A stretch of DNA of 64,000 nt. Source: Vibrio ouci (GTDB taxonomy: Bacteria; Pseudomonadota; Gammaproteobacteria; Enterobacterales; Vibrionaceae). Location of the stretch: the NCBI RefSeq assembly GCF_004551525.1, contig NZ_SATR01000010.1, positions 1-64,000 on the forward strand, written 5' to 3'. The notes beneath the pieces are model-generated. The model saw only the letters and a program-made list of their open reading frames with translations. It had not been told where the DNA came from and ran no database searches. The translations under genes and the position numbers were made by a program. This document shows positions 19,408-28,298 of this stretch, in pieces (positions within the stretch are counted from its first letter, which is position 1; each line of letters begins with the position of its first letter).

Positions 19408-19883
19408 GCTTCCACCTTAAAGTGACCCGATTTTCCGCCCGTTTTCTCCAACAGTCGAACTTGGCCAATCACCATATCTTTCTGTACCGCTTTACACATA
19501 TCGTAGATAGTCAGTGCAGCAACAGAAGCCGCAGTCAGCGCTTCCATCTCTACCCCTGTCTTACCTGCTAGCTTACACACAGATTCAATGCGAACCATGT
19601 TTTCAGCTTCGATCGCTTCAAGTTGAACTTCAACTTTTGATAGCAATAGTGGGTGGCAAAGAGGAATCAAATCCCAAGTTTTTTTCGCCGCTTGAATACC
19701 TGCAATACGTGCCGTTGCAAACACATCACCTTTATGGTGAGAGCCAGATACGATCAGTTGCAATGTTTCAGGAGCCATATGAACAAACGCTTCCGCGCGC
19801 GCTTCGCGCACAGTTTCTGCTTTCGCTGACACATCGACCATATTCGCCTCGCCAGAAGCATTGATATGAGTAAATTCGCTCAT
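19404..19883 (-). CDS. moaC: cyclic pyranopterin monophosphate synthase MoaC
   Basis: MoaC, 159 residues, forms cyclic pyranopterin monophosphate from the MoaA product in the first stage of Moco synthesis. The family landmarks [51 protein letters not shown] and the C-terminal GGKSG are present. It lies 15 bases downstream of moaB and overlaps moaD by four bases. Confidence 0.96.
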   Translation of the reverse strand: MSEFTHINASGEANMVDVSAKAETVREARAEAFVHMAPETLQLIVSGSHHKGDVFATARIAGIQAAKKTWDLIPLCHPLLLSKVEVQLEAIEAENMVRIESVCKLAGKTGVEMEALTAASVAALTIYDMCKAVQKDMVIGQVRLLEKTGGKSGHFKVEA

Positions 19884-19898
19884 GGTTTGCTCCCGACG

Positions 19899-20411
19899 CT
19901 AAACAGATAAGTGAGGCATGAAGTTACATGGACGGTGGCTTGCATCTAGCTGCTGCTTGATGATCTTAGTCCAACCTGTACGACAAGCACCTGTAGAACC
20001 TGGCATTGCAAAAATAACCGTATGGTTAGCAAAACCTGCAATCGCGCGAGATTGAATGGTTGATGTACCAATCTCTTCGTAAGACACTTGGCGGAACAAC
20101 TCACCAAAGCCTTCAACTTCTTTATCAAATAGTGGTTTTAGCGCTTCTGGAGTGCTGTCACGTGAAGTAAAACCAGTGCCGCCAGTAATCATGATTGCTT
20201 GAACGTTTTCGTCAGCAATCCACTGAGAAACAATCGCGCGAATCTTGTACATATCATCAATCACAATTTGCTTATCAACAACATTGTGGCCTGCTTCTTT
20301 CGCATTCTCGACTAGGTAGCCACCAGAGGTGTCATTCTCTTCTGTACGAGTATCTGAAACAGTTAGTACGGCAATATTAGCTGGTTGGAATTTGCTTTCT
20401 GCGTGACCCAT
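19899..20411 (-). CDS. moaB: molybdenum cofactor biosynthesis protein MoaB
   Basis: MoaB/Mog-family protein of 170 residues. The family binds molybdopterin and in some members adenylates it before metal insertion; E. coli MoaB itself is of uncertain activity. Motifs [34 protein letters not shown] and the late [19 protein letters not shown] are clear. It lies between moaA and moaC in one leftward unit, with 77 bases to moaA. Confidence 0.94.
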   Translation of the reverse strand: MGHAESKFQPANIAVLTVSDTRTEENDTSGGYLVENAKEAGHNVVDKQIVIDDMYKIRAIVSQWIADENVQAIMITGGTGFTSRDSTPEALKPLFDKEVEGFGELFRQVSYEEIGTSTIQSRAIAGFANHTVIFAMPGSTGACRTGWTKIIKQQLDASHRPCNFMPHLSV

Positions 20412-20488
20412 TTGTTCACCTATTTTTCTTAAAGTAATGTTCGCTCTAAGCTCATGCTTAGTCGATAAATTGATATTGACTGGAAAGA

Positions 20489-21478
20489 TCAGCCGCCAAT
20501 AGAGGCTAAATGCGGCGTCATGCCTGAATTTCCATCATGAAGGAAATGGCTGACTGATTTAGTTTGCAACTGCTCTTGAATTCGCTTGATCAGCGCAGCT
20601 TCTTGAGAATCTTCTTGCAGTAAGTCTCTTAGCTCTACGCCGTGATCACCAAATAGACAAAGGTGAAGCTTACCAAGCGCAGAGACACGCAGGCGGTTAC
20701 AGCTTTCACAGAAGTCTTTTTCGTAAGGCATAATCAGACCGATTTCACCTTGGTAATCAGGGTGGACAAAAACCTGCGCAGGTCCGTCATTGTGATCACG
20801 AACCTTCAATAGCCAACCGTTGGCAATAAGTTGATTACGAATCGCGACACCAGAGACATGGTGACGTTGGAATAACTCATCCATTTCACCAGTTTGCATC
20901 AGCTCGATAAAACGCAATTGGATTGGGCGGTCTTTAATCCAGTTTAGAAAGGCTGGCAATTCATGAGCATTTAAGTCTTTCATCAGTACAACATTGACTT
21001 TAACTTGCTCATAGCCCACTTCGAATGCACGGTCGATACCGCCCATTACTTGAGTGAACTTATTTTCGCCTGTGATTTGATGAAACATTCGAGGATCGAG
21101 GCTATCGACACTGACATTAATATGAGTCAGGCCAGCATCTTTCCAATCCGCGACTTGTTTCTCCATACGATAGCCATTGGTCGTGGTTGCCACTTTACGA
21201 ATGCCCTTCGTTGAAGCGACTGTATGGATAATGTCATTGAAATCTTTGCGTAGACTCGGCTCACCACCAGTAATGCGCACCTTAGACGTCCCGCAATCTG
21301 CGAACGCTCTAACGACACGTTTAATCTCTGGTAGTGCTATAAAAGACGAGTTTTTTTGCCCCGAAGGTTTGTAACCATCGGGTAAACAATATGTGCATTT
21401 AAAGTTACAGACATCTGTAACAGAAAGTCGTAAGTAGTAAAACTTACGATGGAATCTATCTTCGAATTGTTGCGCCAC
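20489..21478 (-). CDS. moaA: GTP 3',8-cyclase MoaA (radical SAM)
   Basis: Radical SAM enzyme that converts GTP to 3',8-cyclo-GTP, the first step of Moco synthesis. The SAM-binding cluster is CNFKCTYC near residue 25, and the C-terminal cluster uses [10 protein letters not shown] plus a later Cys in HLCLFGDHG. The catalytic C-terminal Gly-Gly (ASIGG) is intact. The product is 329 residues from the GTG at 21478, which starts the conserved [18 protein letters not shown] sequence and follows AAGG; a TTG five codons earlier is less likely. The leader holds a Moco-type riboswitch. Confidence 0.96.
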   Translation of the reverse strand: MAQQFEDRFHRKFYYLRLSVTDVCNFKCTYCLPDGYKPSGQKNSSFIALPEIKRVVRAFADCGTSKVRITGGEPSLRKDFNDIIHTVASTKGIRKVATTTNGYRMEKQVADWKDAGLTHINVSVDSLDPRMFHQITGENKFTQVMGGIDRAFEVGYEQVKVNVVLMKDLNAHELPAFLNWIKDRPIQLRFIELMQTGEMDELFQRHHVSGVAIRNQLIANGWLLKVRDHNDGPAQVFVHPDYQGEIGLIMPYEKDFCESCNRLRVSALGKLHLCLFGDHGVELRDLLQEDSQEAALIKRIQEQLQTKSVSHFLHDGNSGMTPHLASIGG

Positions 21479-21479
21479 G

Positions 21480-21600
21480 GAACACCTTTCCAAACACGGG
21501 AGGCAGAGTCATTTCCAACTTTGCCCTTGTGACAACATGTCACTGGCTCAGCACGCTTATTCATTGTGAACTTAGCTTATTGAGCTCGGAGTTATGGCAA
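21480..21600 (-). promoter_or_regulatory. Moco-type riboswitch in the moaA leader
   Basis: The minus strand just before moaA holds sequence blocks that I recall from the MOCO RNA motif: GAGCCAGTGACA near 21540-21550, GGAAATGACTCTGCCTCCC around 21500-21520, and GGAAAGG just before the start codon. A GTGACA-TGT-TGTCAC hairpin is perfect. The last block is also the ribosome-binding site, so control of translation is likely. The 5' edge is approximate. This element is known upstream of E. coli moaA; the match here was made by eye. Confidence 0.75.
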
Positions 21601-21771
21601 CTACCTCACGTACGGGTAGCAGCTAGCCTATAAAATACTTAATAATTGTGTGTGTTTCTACCTTTAAAGCCAAAAAATCCTGCTTACTGCTCATTTTACC
21701 TATTCTTGAGTAGGGGATATTAATGCAATAATCTAAATTGTAGTTGGTTATAAATAGAATAGAAGCTCAGC

Positions 21772-22659
21772 ATGACAATTTACGCTAGCAAAAAAATCGT
21801 AGCTGTTGGTGGTGGCCACGGTCTTGGCCGTATGCTTGCCGCACTTAAAGAGTTTGGCTCCAATGCCACGGGGATTGTTGCAACCACGGATAATGGTGGT
21901 TCAACCGGTCGAATCCGCAATTGCCAAGGAGGCATTGCTTGGGGTGATACACGTAACTGTATCAATCAGCTTATCACTGATCCTTCCATCAGCTCGATGA
22001 TGTTCGAGTACCGTTTCAAGGGCGCTGGTGAACTAGACGGCCATAACCTTGGTAACCTAATGCTGACAGCATTAGACAACCTTTCAGTAAGACCACTGGA
22101 TGCAACCAACCTTATCCGCAATATGCTCAAGGTGGACGTCAATATCATCCCGATGTCTGAACATCCTTCAGACCTTAAAGCACTTTCGCCAGATGGACGT
22201 TGGGTCACTGGTGAAACCAGTGTCGATGAAATGCCAGATAAGCTGTTGAGACTCGACCTAGAGCCAGAAGTCCCAGCGACGAAAGAAGGCGTGATGGCGA
22301 TTGAACAAGCGGATGCGATCATTTTAGGCCCAGGTAGCTTTTTAACTAGCATCATGCCACCGCTGCTCCTACCAGAAATCGGTAGAGCTATTTCTTGCAA
22401 CACCAAAGCGCAACTGATCTTTGTCGAAAACCTATCGCCTGAATATGGGCCTGCGGGCAAAATGACCTTAAAGGAAAAGTTAGAGTGGTGTGAGCGTTCA
22501 TGCCGTGGGCGCAAGATTGATGTTGTGCTTGGAGAGGAGCCTCACCCTGAGCTCTCTGAGTGGAACTGCGTTACTGTACCGCTTGCCTCACCTAACCGAG
22601 ACTGGCGCCACGATCGCACAAAGCTTCAGCAAGCGGTTGAGTTTTTATTAACTGACTAA
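21772..22659 (+). CDS. CofD/YvcK-family protein (YbhK-like)
   Basis: Member of the CofD/YvcK fold family, 295 residues. YvcK in Bacillus is needed for growth on gluconeogenic substrates and binds UDP-sugars; E. coli YbhK is less well defined. True CofD transfers phospholactate for F420, which vibrios are not known to make, so YvcK-like is the better label. Visible motifs are VAVGGGHGLGRML at the N-terminus, TTDNGGSTGRIR, GDTRNCI, LDGHNLGNLML and AIILGPGSFLTSIMP. Its 3' end overlaps the end of convergent luxU by 12 bases. Confidence 0.85.
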   Translation: MTIYASKKIVAVGGGHGLGRMLAALKEFGSNATGIVATTDNGGSTGRIRNCQGGIAWGDTRNCINQLITDPSISSMMFEYRFKGAGELDGHNLGNLMLTALDNLSVRPLDATNLIRNMLKVDVNIIPMSEHPSDLKALSPDGRWVTGETSVDEMPDKLLRLDLEPEVPATKEGVMAIEQADAIILGPGSFLTSIMPPLLLPEIGRAISCNTKAQLIFVENLSPEYGPAGKMTLKEKLEWCERSCRGRKIDVVLGEEPHPELSEWNCVTVPLASPNRDWRHDRTKLQQAVEFLLTD

Positions 22660-22986
22660 TGCCTGATATCTCTGCTGAGTTTCTCTGAGCAGAGATATCA
22701 TTTTCGCCACATCCTGCTCAATATTAAGCAAGGCACCTGACTTTGCCATGCTATCAATTTCAACCGAATACGCACACAGAGCTTCGGCACCAAAACTGGC
22801 GGCACTGCTTTTCAAAGCATGACAAATCTCTTTCATATAGGCGTCATGCTCACTTTGATCTTGCTGAGTTAGGTTGTCGATATACATCGCCAATTCGCCT
22901 AAGAATATATCAAGCAAAACCGGCACATTATCTGCTCCAATTTCACCCGCTAATCGATCAATCTTACTCTGATTTAAAATATCCAC
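22648..22986 (-). CDS. luxU: phosphorelay protein LuxU
   Basis: Histidine phosphotransfer protein of the Vibrio quorum-sensing relay. It takes phosphate from hybrid sensor kinases of the LuxN/LuxPQ/CqsS type and passes it to LuxO. The single HPt domain has its phospho-histidine in KEICHALKSSAASFGA (His56 in this 112-residue form). The start chosen is GTG at 22984-22986, which aligns with the known LuxU N-terminus and overlaps the luxO stop codon by one base (TAGTG), with GGAAG upstream. Translational coupling to luxO is likely. Confidence 0.95.
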   Translation of the reverse strand: MDILNQSKIDRLAGEIGADNVPVLLDIFLGELAMYIDNLTQQDQSEHDAYMKEICHALKSSAASFGAEALCAYSVEIDSMAKSGALLNIEQDVAKMISLLRETQQRYQALVS

Positions 22987-24380
22987 TATTGTACTTCCTT
23001 GGCGTTCCATGCCTGTAATTTTCTATAAATGGTCGATGGACTTACATCCAAATATCCTGCCGCTTTTGGAATATTGCCGTCACACGCTTTAATTGCCTGC
23101 TCGATAGCATTCTTTTCAGTTAGCCATAGCGGGAAAATATCTTGTACCGATACCGAATCTGGTTGCGGCAGCATCACTCGAATTTCATTGGCTGAAGGCT
23201 GATTTAATGGCGGTGGCAGCATCTCTAAATGAATTTCTCGGCCATTGTTCAACACAACCACATTACGCAGCACATTTTGTAACTGACGTACATTGCCCGG
23301 CCATTCATAGCGAGCGAAACGTTCAACCACTTCAGGGGCTAGTCGAATAAAGTCTTTCCCTTCTTCTTTCGACATGAAACCAAGCAGTGAGTAGGCAATT
23401 TCAATAATGTCATCACCACGTTCTCGAAGTGGTGGGAGGTGCAGCGGTATCACGTATAAGCGATAGTAGAGATCTTCCCTAAAGCGCCCTTCTTCTACCT
23501 CTTTCCATGGGTCTCTGTTGGTAGCACAAACAAAGCGCACATCCACGCTCTTCATTTTAGAAGAACCCACCTTCTGGAAGGTACCCGTTTGGATAAACCG
23601 CAAAAGCTTGGTTTGTAATTCTAGGTCCATTTCACACAGTTCGTCGAGAAACAGTGTGCCGCCATCAGCAAGTTCTGCCGCTCCCTGTCTGTCCGTCGCT
23701 GCGCCAGTAAACGCCCCTTTGACATGACCAAACAGCTCACTTTCAATCAGGTCTTTTGGAATGGCCGCACAGTTGATCGCGATAAACGGTTTATCGCCAC
23801 GCTTACTCGTCGCATGAATCGCTTCTGCGCACACCTCTTTACCGGTACCACTTTCGCCAGTAATGAAAATACTCGCTTTACTGCTGGCAGCCGAGTCAAT
23901 GGTTCGATACACCGCTTGCATTGTATGGCTACTACCGATAAAGCCTTGGTAACCTTGGCTACCGGGACTATCCGCATCATTCTTCAGCTTGTTCGCTTTG
24001 CGTAGCGCGTTATTGACGGTGACACGTAAGCGGTCTGCTTCACAAGGTTTGATCAAGAAATCCTGAGCGCCATGTCGCATCGCTTCAACAGCGGTATCAA
24101 TAGAGCCGTGCGCCGTCATAAAGATAACGGGAACATCCGGGTTCTTTTCTTTCACCGCATGCAATACGTCCATCCCCGTCATATCAGGGAGACGTAAATC
24201 AAGCAGGATCAGATCTGGTGTTCTAAAATTGAGGCTATCAATCGCGTCACGTCCAGTGCCAACAATATTGATATCAATTTGAAGTGGTGTGAGATAAGAA
24301 CGATACAAGGCCGCGACTGAAGCGGTGTCTTCTACCATTAATAAATATTTTGCGTTTTTCTTTTGCGTATTATGTTGCAT
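22986..24380 (-). CDS. luxO: quorum-sensing response regulator LuxO
   Basis: Sigma-54-dependent activator of 464 residues. At low cell density LuxO-P turns on qrr sRNA genes, which block the luxR/hapR-type master regulator. Domains in order are a receiver (about 10-125) with phospho-acceptor Asp61 in LLDLRLPD, an AAA+ ATPase (about 140-380) with GESGTGKE and the sigma-54 contact loop GAFTGA, and a Fis-type helix-turn-helix (about 420-460, [20 protein letters not shown]). It is divergent from qrr1 and forms an operon with luxU. Confidence 0.97.
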   Translation of the reverse strand: MQHNTQKKNAKYLLMVEDTASVAALYRSYLTPLQIDINIVGTGRDAIDSLNFRTPDLILLDLRLPDMTGMDVLHAVKEKNPDVPVIFMTAHGSIDTAVEAMRHGAQDFLIKPCEADRLRVTVNNALRKANKLKNDADSPGSQGYQGFIGSSHTMQAVYRTIDSAASSKASIFITGESGTGKEVCAEAIHATSKRGDKPFIAINCAAIPKDLIESELFGHVKGAFTGAATDRQGAAELADGGTLFLDELCEMDLELQTKLLRFIQTGTFQKVGSSKMKSVDVRFVCATNRDPWKEVEEGRFREDLYYRLYVIPLHLPPLRERGDDIIEIAYSLLGFMSKEEGKDFIRLAPEVVERFARYEWPGNVRQLQNVLRNVVVLNNGREIHLEMLPPPLNQPSANEIRVMLPQPDSVSVQDIFPLWLTEKNAIEQAIKACDGNIPKAAGYLDVSPSTIYRKLQAWNAKEVQ

Positions 24381-24430
24381 AACCTAGCCAGGGTATTCTT
24401 CGCATTTTGTATAAATCATTGCATTAGGCT

Positions 24431-24443
24431 TTGCATTATGCAA
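24431..24443. promoter_or_regulatory. LuxO-binding site (UAS) for qrr1
   Basis: TTGCATTATGCAA is a perfect match to the LuxO box TTGCAWWWTGCAA. It lies 61 bases before the sigma-54 -24 element, a suitable distance for an enhancer. A degenerate second copy (TCGCATTTTGTAT) is at about 24400-24412. Both lie between luxO and qrr1, so luxO may also be autoregulated. Confidence 0.88.
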
Positions 24444-24504
24444 TTTAAAAGCTAATAAATGCTTAATTATGGTGATGAATAGCTCATTTTCACCACAATT
24501 ATTT

Positions 24505-24520
24505 TGGCACGCTATCTGCT
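24505..24520 (+). promoter_or_regulatory. sigma-54 promoter of qrr1
   Basis: TGGCAC-N5-CTGCT gives the -24 GG (24506-24507) and -12 GC (24518-24519) elements with the right spacing. The predicted transcription start is 24531, the first base of the qrr1 sequence. Confidence 0.9.
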
Positions 24521-24530
24521 AAATATTCTA

Positions 24531-24627
24531 TGACCCGCAAGGGTCACCTAGCCAACTGACGTTGTTAGTGAACTTAGTATTCACAAATTACAGCCAATAG
24601 AACCCTGTTTCTACTGGCTATTTTTTT
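24531..24627 (+). ncRNA. qrr1: Qrr1 quorum-regulatory small RNA
   Basis: A Hfq-dependent sRNA of about 97 nt. The 5' stem-loop is TGACCC-GCAA-GGGTCA, and the conserved pairing core CCAACTGACGTTGTTAGTGA follows at about 24552-24571. The 3' end is an intrinsic terminator (AGCCAATAG with CTACTGGCT, one mismatch) running into T7 at 24621-24627. Qrr1 represses luxR/hapR-type mRNA and activates others at low cell density. The position beside luxO, the sigma-54 promoter and the LuxO box all agree with known Vibrio qrr1 loci. Confidence 0.96.
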
Positions 24628-24645
24628 ACCTAAAATTTAAATAAT

Positions 24646-26676
24646 TTAGCTATTAGTAATAAACTGGCTACGTAATTTATCTATCTGGTCGCGCTTCTGT
24701 GCGGCTAGTTCAAACTCCAAGTCTTGGGCATGCTGGTACATCTGAGCTTCGAGCTTGCTGATCTCTTTATCCAGTTGCTGAGGTGTCATCACATCATAAC
24801 TTTGTGACGGCTCGGCCACTTTAGACAGTGGTACCGCCTTGCTAGTGCGTTGCTTCTTACCCTTAGCGATATCACCAAGCTCCATAATATCTTTGATATT
24901 ACGTTTCAGCGCTTGTGGCTCAATCCCCATTTTAGCATTGTATTCTTGCTGCTTCTCACGACGGCGGCTAGTTTCGCCCATCGCTTTTCCCATCGATTTA
25001 GTAATCGAGTCAGCGTACAAGATAGCCTTACCGGCGATGTTACGCGCTGCACGACCAATGGTCTGAATCAGAGAACGCTCAGAACGTAAGAAGCCCTCTT
25101 TATCGGCATCAAGAATCGCCACTAAAGAAACCTCTGGCATATCTAAGCCTTCTCGCAGCAAGTTGATCCCGACGAGTACGTCAAACTCGCCTAAGCGTAA
25201 GTCTCGAATGATTTCTACTCGTTCTACGGTATCTATATCTGAGTGTAAGTAACGCACCTTAACATCATGCTCGGTGAGATATTCGGTTAAGTCTTCTGCC
25301 ATACGCTTGGTCAGCGTTGTCACGAGCACGCGTTCATCTTTTGCTGCACGGATACGAATTTCAGAAAGTAGATCATCAACCTGAGTTGCTACAGGCCTTA
25401 CTTCAAGTTCAGGATCTAAAAGACCGGTTGGGCGCACAACCTGATCAGCAATTTCACCGTCTGACTTTTCGAGCTCATAGTTGCCAGGCGTTGCCGAGAC
25501 GAAAATCGTTTGAGGAGCTATCGACTCGAACTCTTCAAACTTCATCGGTCGGTTATCGAGCGCTGACGGTAAACGGAAACCAAACTCCACCAGCGTCTCT
25601 TTACGTGAGCGGTCACCTTTGTACATAGCACCAATTTGCGGCACCGTTACGTGGGATTCGTCAATAATCAGTAAGCCATCATGAGGAAGATAGTCGAATA
25701 ACGTCGGTGGCGGCTCGCCTTCACTGCGCCCACTTAAGTAGCGCGAGTAGTTTTCGATACCCGAACAAAAGCCCAGCTCATTCATCATTTCGATGTCAAA
25801 CTGAGTACGTTGAGAGATACGCTGCTCTTCCAACAACTTATTGTTATCAAGCAGGTACTTTTTGCGGCTCTCCAGTTCAACCTTAATATCTTCAATCGCC
25901 GCAAGGATTCGCTCACGAGGCGTCACATAGTGCGTTTTTGGATAGATAGTGTAACGGGCAAGGTCGCGCTGCTTCACTGCCCCAGTAAGTGGGTCGAACA
26001 CACTGATGCAGTCAATCTCATCATCAAACATCTCAATTCTAACCGCATCTTGATCCGATTCTGCGGGGAAGATATCGATCACTTCGCCACGTACTCGGAA
26101 CTGACCACGCTCAAACGCAACATCATTGCGGCTGTATTGAAGTTCAGCTAAGCGGCGAAGAATATCGCGCTGATCCATCACGTCCCCGCGACGAACATGT
26201 AGCATCATTTTCAAATAGGATTCAGGATCACCTAAGCCGTATATCGCAGAGACTGAAGCAACAATGATGGCATCTTTGCGTTCAAGTAAGGCTTTGGTCG
26301 CCGACAAACGCATCTGTTCAATATGCGCATTCACCGACGCGTCTTTCTCAATAAACGTATCAGTGGTAGGAACGTAAGCTTCAGGTTGGTAATAGTCATA
26401 GTATGAGACAAAGTATTCGACCGCATTGTTCGGGAAGAACGCCTTCATTTCACCATAAAGCTGAGCTGCCAGAGTTTTATTCGGTGCTAATAGAATCGCT
26501 GGCCGCTGTGCAGTCGCGATCACATTGGCCAGAGTAAAAGTTTTACCTGAGCCTGTAACCCCCAATAGGGTTTGATGGGCTAGGCCTGAGTCTAAGCCTT
26601 CAAGCAACTGATGTATTGCGGTTGGCTGGTCACCTGACGGTTGATAGTCAGACACCAAATCAAAAACTTTACTCAT
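24646..26676 (-). CDS. uvrB: excinuclease ABC subunit B
   Basis: DNA-damage recognition helicase of nucleotide excision repair, 676 residues. UvrA loads it on damaged DNA and it then recruits UvrC. The Walker A is GVTGSGKT (39-46), the beta-hairpin holds [16 protein letters not shown]-type motif II reads IIDESHVT, and the C-terminal UVR domain (about 635-670, [23 protein letters not shown]) is the UvrC contact. Its end is 19 bases from the qrr1 terminator, convergent. A LexA box lies 42 bases upstream of the start. Confidence 0.98.
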   Translation of the reverse strand: MSKVFDLVSDYQPSGDQPTAIHQLLEGLDSGLAHQTLLGVTGSGKTFTLANVIATAQRPAILLAPNKTLAAQLYGEMKAFFPNNAVEYFVSYYDYYQPEAYVPTTDTFIEKDASVNAHIEQMRLSATKALLERKDAIIVASVSAIYGLGDPESYLKMMLHVRRGDVMDQRDILRRLAELQYSRNDVAFERGQFRVRGEVIDIFPAESDQDAVRIEMFDDEIDCISVFDPLTGAVKQRDLARYTIYPKTHYVTPRERILAAIEDIKVELESRKKYLLDNNKLLEEQRISQRTQFDIEMMNELGFCSGIENYSRYLSGRSEGEPPPTLFDYLPHDGLLIIDESHVTVPQIGAMYKGDRSRKETLVEFGFRLPSALDNRPMKFEEFESIAPQTIFVSATPGNYELEKSDGEIADQVVRPTGLLDPELEVRPVATQVDDLLSEIRIRAAKDERVLVTTLTKRMAEDLTEYLTEHDVKVRYLHSDIDTVERVEIIRDLRLGEFDVLVGINLLREGLDMPEVSLVAILDADKEGFLRSERSLIQTIGRAARNIAGKAILYADSITKSMGKAMGETSRRREKQQEYNAKMGIEPQALKRNIKDIMELGDIAKGKKQRTSKAVPLSKVAEPSQSYDVMTPQQLDKEISKLEAQMYQHAQDLEFELAAQKRDQIDKLRSQFITNS

Positions 26677-26708
26677 ATTCGAACTCTATTCGCAGGTGGT
26701 CAGTACCT

Positions 26709-26742
26709 CTATTGTGTCTGTATATATATACAGACACAATAG
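26709..26742. promoter_or_regulatory. LexA (SOS) box of uvrB within a 34-bp palindrome
   Basis: CTGTATATATATACAG at 26718-26733 is a perfect LexA operator (CTG-N10-CAG). The symmetry does not stop there: the whole stretch 26709-26742 is a perfect 34-bp palindrome centred on the box. It lies 33-66 bases upstream of the uvrB start codon, so LexA would block the promoter. SOS control of uvrB is known in E. coli. Confidence 0.92.
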
Positions 26743-27174
26743 CTACAAAAGAAATTAATCGCTGTTTTATTGAAAGTCTTCATTAGTCACTAGATCATTA
26801 CTGATGAACCTGATATTATTCTTCGCCCACCAGATCCACACCTTAGAAAAACTCACTTTTTCGCCCACAAGTTATTCACATTTTTCTCTTGAAATAGCAA
26901 AATACCCACAGCTAACGTCTGACACTCAACTTTTGTTACTTTATCCAGAATCAGCCATAAACACCCATTTTACAGTACGTTATGACTTTCTTTCGCCTTC
27001 CGCCAATAGCGCTTGTCCGTTGATATTTTACATTATTCTGACTTACTCAATTTTAACCAACACACTTATCCACAATTTTGGTGGATAAGTAAATATAGCC
27101 CTTGTCGGATAAGGGATACAGAAAAGTAAAGCGAAAAAAGTGCGAATATTTGCAATTATTTTAACTGTCGAGAG
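26743..27174. other. AT-rich intergenic region with DnaA-box-like sequences
   Basis: I see no convincing gene here. The stretch holds several DnaA-box-like 9-mers: TTATTCACA (26872-26880), TTATCCAGA (26941-26949), TTATCCACA (27066-27074) and TTATCCACC on the minus strand (27080-27088). The last two form an inverted repeat, ACTTATCCAC / GTGGATAAGT, at 27064-27073 and 27081-27090. A 94-codon open frame at 26804-27088 lacks a ribosome-binding site and has a composition unlike protein. Confidence 0.5.
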
Positions 27175-27203
27175 TTGACACCCGATATTTCCATAGCTAA
27201 GAT
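27175..27203 (+). promoter_or_regulatory. sigma-70 promoter of tRNA-Asn
   Basis: A consensus -35 TTGACA (27175-27180) and a -10 TAAGAT (27198-27203) are separated by 17 bases. The GC-rich stretch TCGCCTCGC follows, a discriminator typical of stringently controlled stable-RNA promoters. Confidence 0.85.
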
Positions 27204-27223
27204 TCGCCTCGCTTTAAAGCAAT

Positions 27224-27299
27224 TCCTCCTTAGCTCAGTTGGTAGAGCGACGGACTGTTAATCCGCAGGTCGCTGGTTCGAGCCCAGCAGGAGGAGCCA
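27224..27299 (+). tRNA. tRNA-Asn (GTT)
   Basis: A 76-nt cloverleaf. The acceptor stem is TCCTCCT with AGGAGGA, the D-arm TAGCTCAGTTGGTAGAGC, and the anticodon GTT (27257-27259) lies in the loop CTGTTAA. The T-arm reads CTGGTTCGAGCCCAG. The encoded 3' CCA is at 27297-27299. It is a single-gene unit with its own promoter and terminator. Confidence 0.98.
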
Positions 27300-27310
27300 A
27301 CTTTAGAAAA

Positions 27311-27337
27311 AGCCGCATCTACTGATGCGGCTTTTTT
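27311..27337 (+). terminator. intrinsic terminator of tRNA-Asn
   Basis: AGCCGCATC (27311-27319) pairs with GATGCGGCT (27324-27332) over a TACT loop and ends in TTTTTT. Upstream A residues may let it also end the leftward GntR-type gene transcripts. Confidence 0.9.
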
Positions 27338-27355
27338 GTTTCTAGCAGATAGAAC

Positions 27356-28084
27356 CTATTCGACACTTTCTATTCTGAGCATCACCGCATCAGGCCGCCA
27401 GTACTCATGCTCGCAGTCCATCACTTCACCATCTTGCTTATCGTTCACGCGACATATTTTTAATACAGGTTGGCCTTCTACAAGGTTCAACGCTTTAGCG
27501 ACATAGGAAGGCGCTGAAGTCGGTATGACATCGAATCGAGAGCGCTGCGTCTCATAACCATACTTCTCACGATAAATTCCGGTCAGCGACATGGTTAAGT
27601 TTTCAGATAAGATGCCGTCAAATAGCGACGCTTTAAGCACGTTTTCAACAAATAACACCGGGCGCCCATCAATATAACGCAGTCGCTCTATAATATGGAT
27701 TGGCGTCATGTGCCCTACCTCTAAAGCCCTTGCGTATTCAACTGCCGCGACTTCACTGCATACATTCACCAACTTAGTCTCGGCAATGCGATGCTGCTCT
27801 CGGATCATTTGATGAAAGTGAGTACGCGATAGCGGGTTGTAGCAAATCCGTTCTGGCGACACAAACCAACCGCGGCGCTCTTCCCTATATATCAGTCCTT
27901 CTGTCTCTAGTGAGATCAACGCATCTTTTAATGTAATGCGTGTGGTCGAAAACAGTTGGCTAAGCTCTCTTTCCGAAGGTAGCTTTTGCCCTTGTACCAA
28001 ACTTCCAGAATGAATTTGTTCTCTTAAGCTCTTTTTGATTTTTCCTAGCTGTGTCTGGGGTTGACAACTTACGACGACGCTCAT
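27356..28084 (-). CDS. GntR-family regulator, PhnR-like (HutC/UTRA)
   Basis: One-domain repressor or activator, 242 residues. An N-terminal GntR winged helix (about 12-75, LPSERELSQLFSTTRITLKD) is followed by a UTRA ligand-binding domain (about 95-235, ending in CEHEYWRPDAVMLRIE). The stretch TTRITLKDAL...RRGWFVSPERI...RTHFHQMIREQ resembles PhnR, the regulator of 2-aminoethylphosphonate use in Salmonella. It is divergent from the ABC-transporter operon at 28299-33581 and most likely controls it. A perfect 5-6-5 inverted repeat lies just upstream. Confidence 0.88.
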   Translation of the reverse strand: MSVVVSCQPQTQLGKIKKSLREQIHSGSLVQGQKLPSERELSQLFSTTRITLKDALISLETEGLIYREERRGWFVSPERICYNPLSRTHFHQMIREQHRIAETKLVNVCSEVAAVEYARALEVGHMTPIHIIERLRYIDGRPVLFVENVLKASLFDGILSENLTMSLTGIYREKYGYETQRSRFDVIPTSAPSYVAKALNLVEGQPVLKICRVNDKQDGEVMDCEHEYWRPDAVMLRIESVE

Positions 28085-28100
28085 GTTGTGATTTAGTCCA

Positions 28101-28116
28101 TTGGTAATGTAACCAA
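28101..28116. promoter_or_regulatory. candidate GntR-type operator
   Basis: TTGGT-aatgta-ACCAA is a perfect inverted repeat 17 bases upstream of the GntR-family gene, in the divergent region shared with the transporter operon. The half-site spacing suits a GntR dimer. The assignment is inferred from position and symmetry only. Confidence 0.45.
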
Positions 28117-28298
28117 AACAATAAGAGCATCAGATAACAAAAATATGACATACCTTAACGTCGGATACATTTCGTACTGATGAAATATCACTGCCATAGA
28201 AACGCATCAAAACTGTCAAAATAGTTGCGCTAAACCGTCACATTTTCTGCCTAGGATAATTTTCGAACTTACTGACCTAGTCCAGAAGGATAGAGACA

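Noticed and set aside
21772..22659. True CofD (F420 synthesis) function for the CofD-like gene
   Set aside because: No other F420 genes are near and vibrios are not known to make F420; YvcK/YbhK-type is the better fit.
26804..27088. 94-codon open frame between uvrB and tRNA-Asn
   Set aside because: No ribosome-binding site, no domain, and it runs through the DnaA-box-like repeats; composition looks like chance AT-rich coding.
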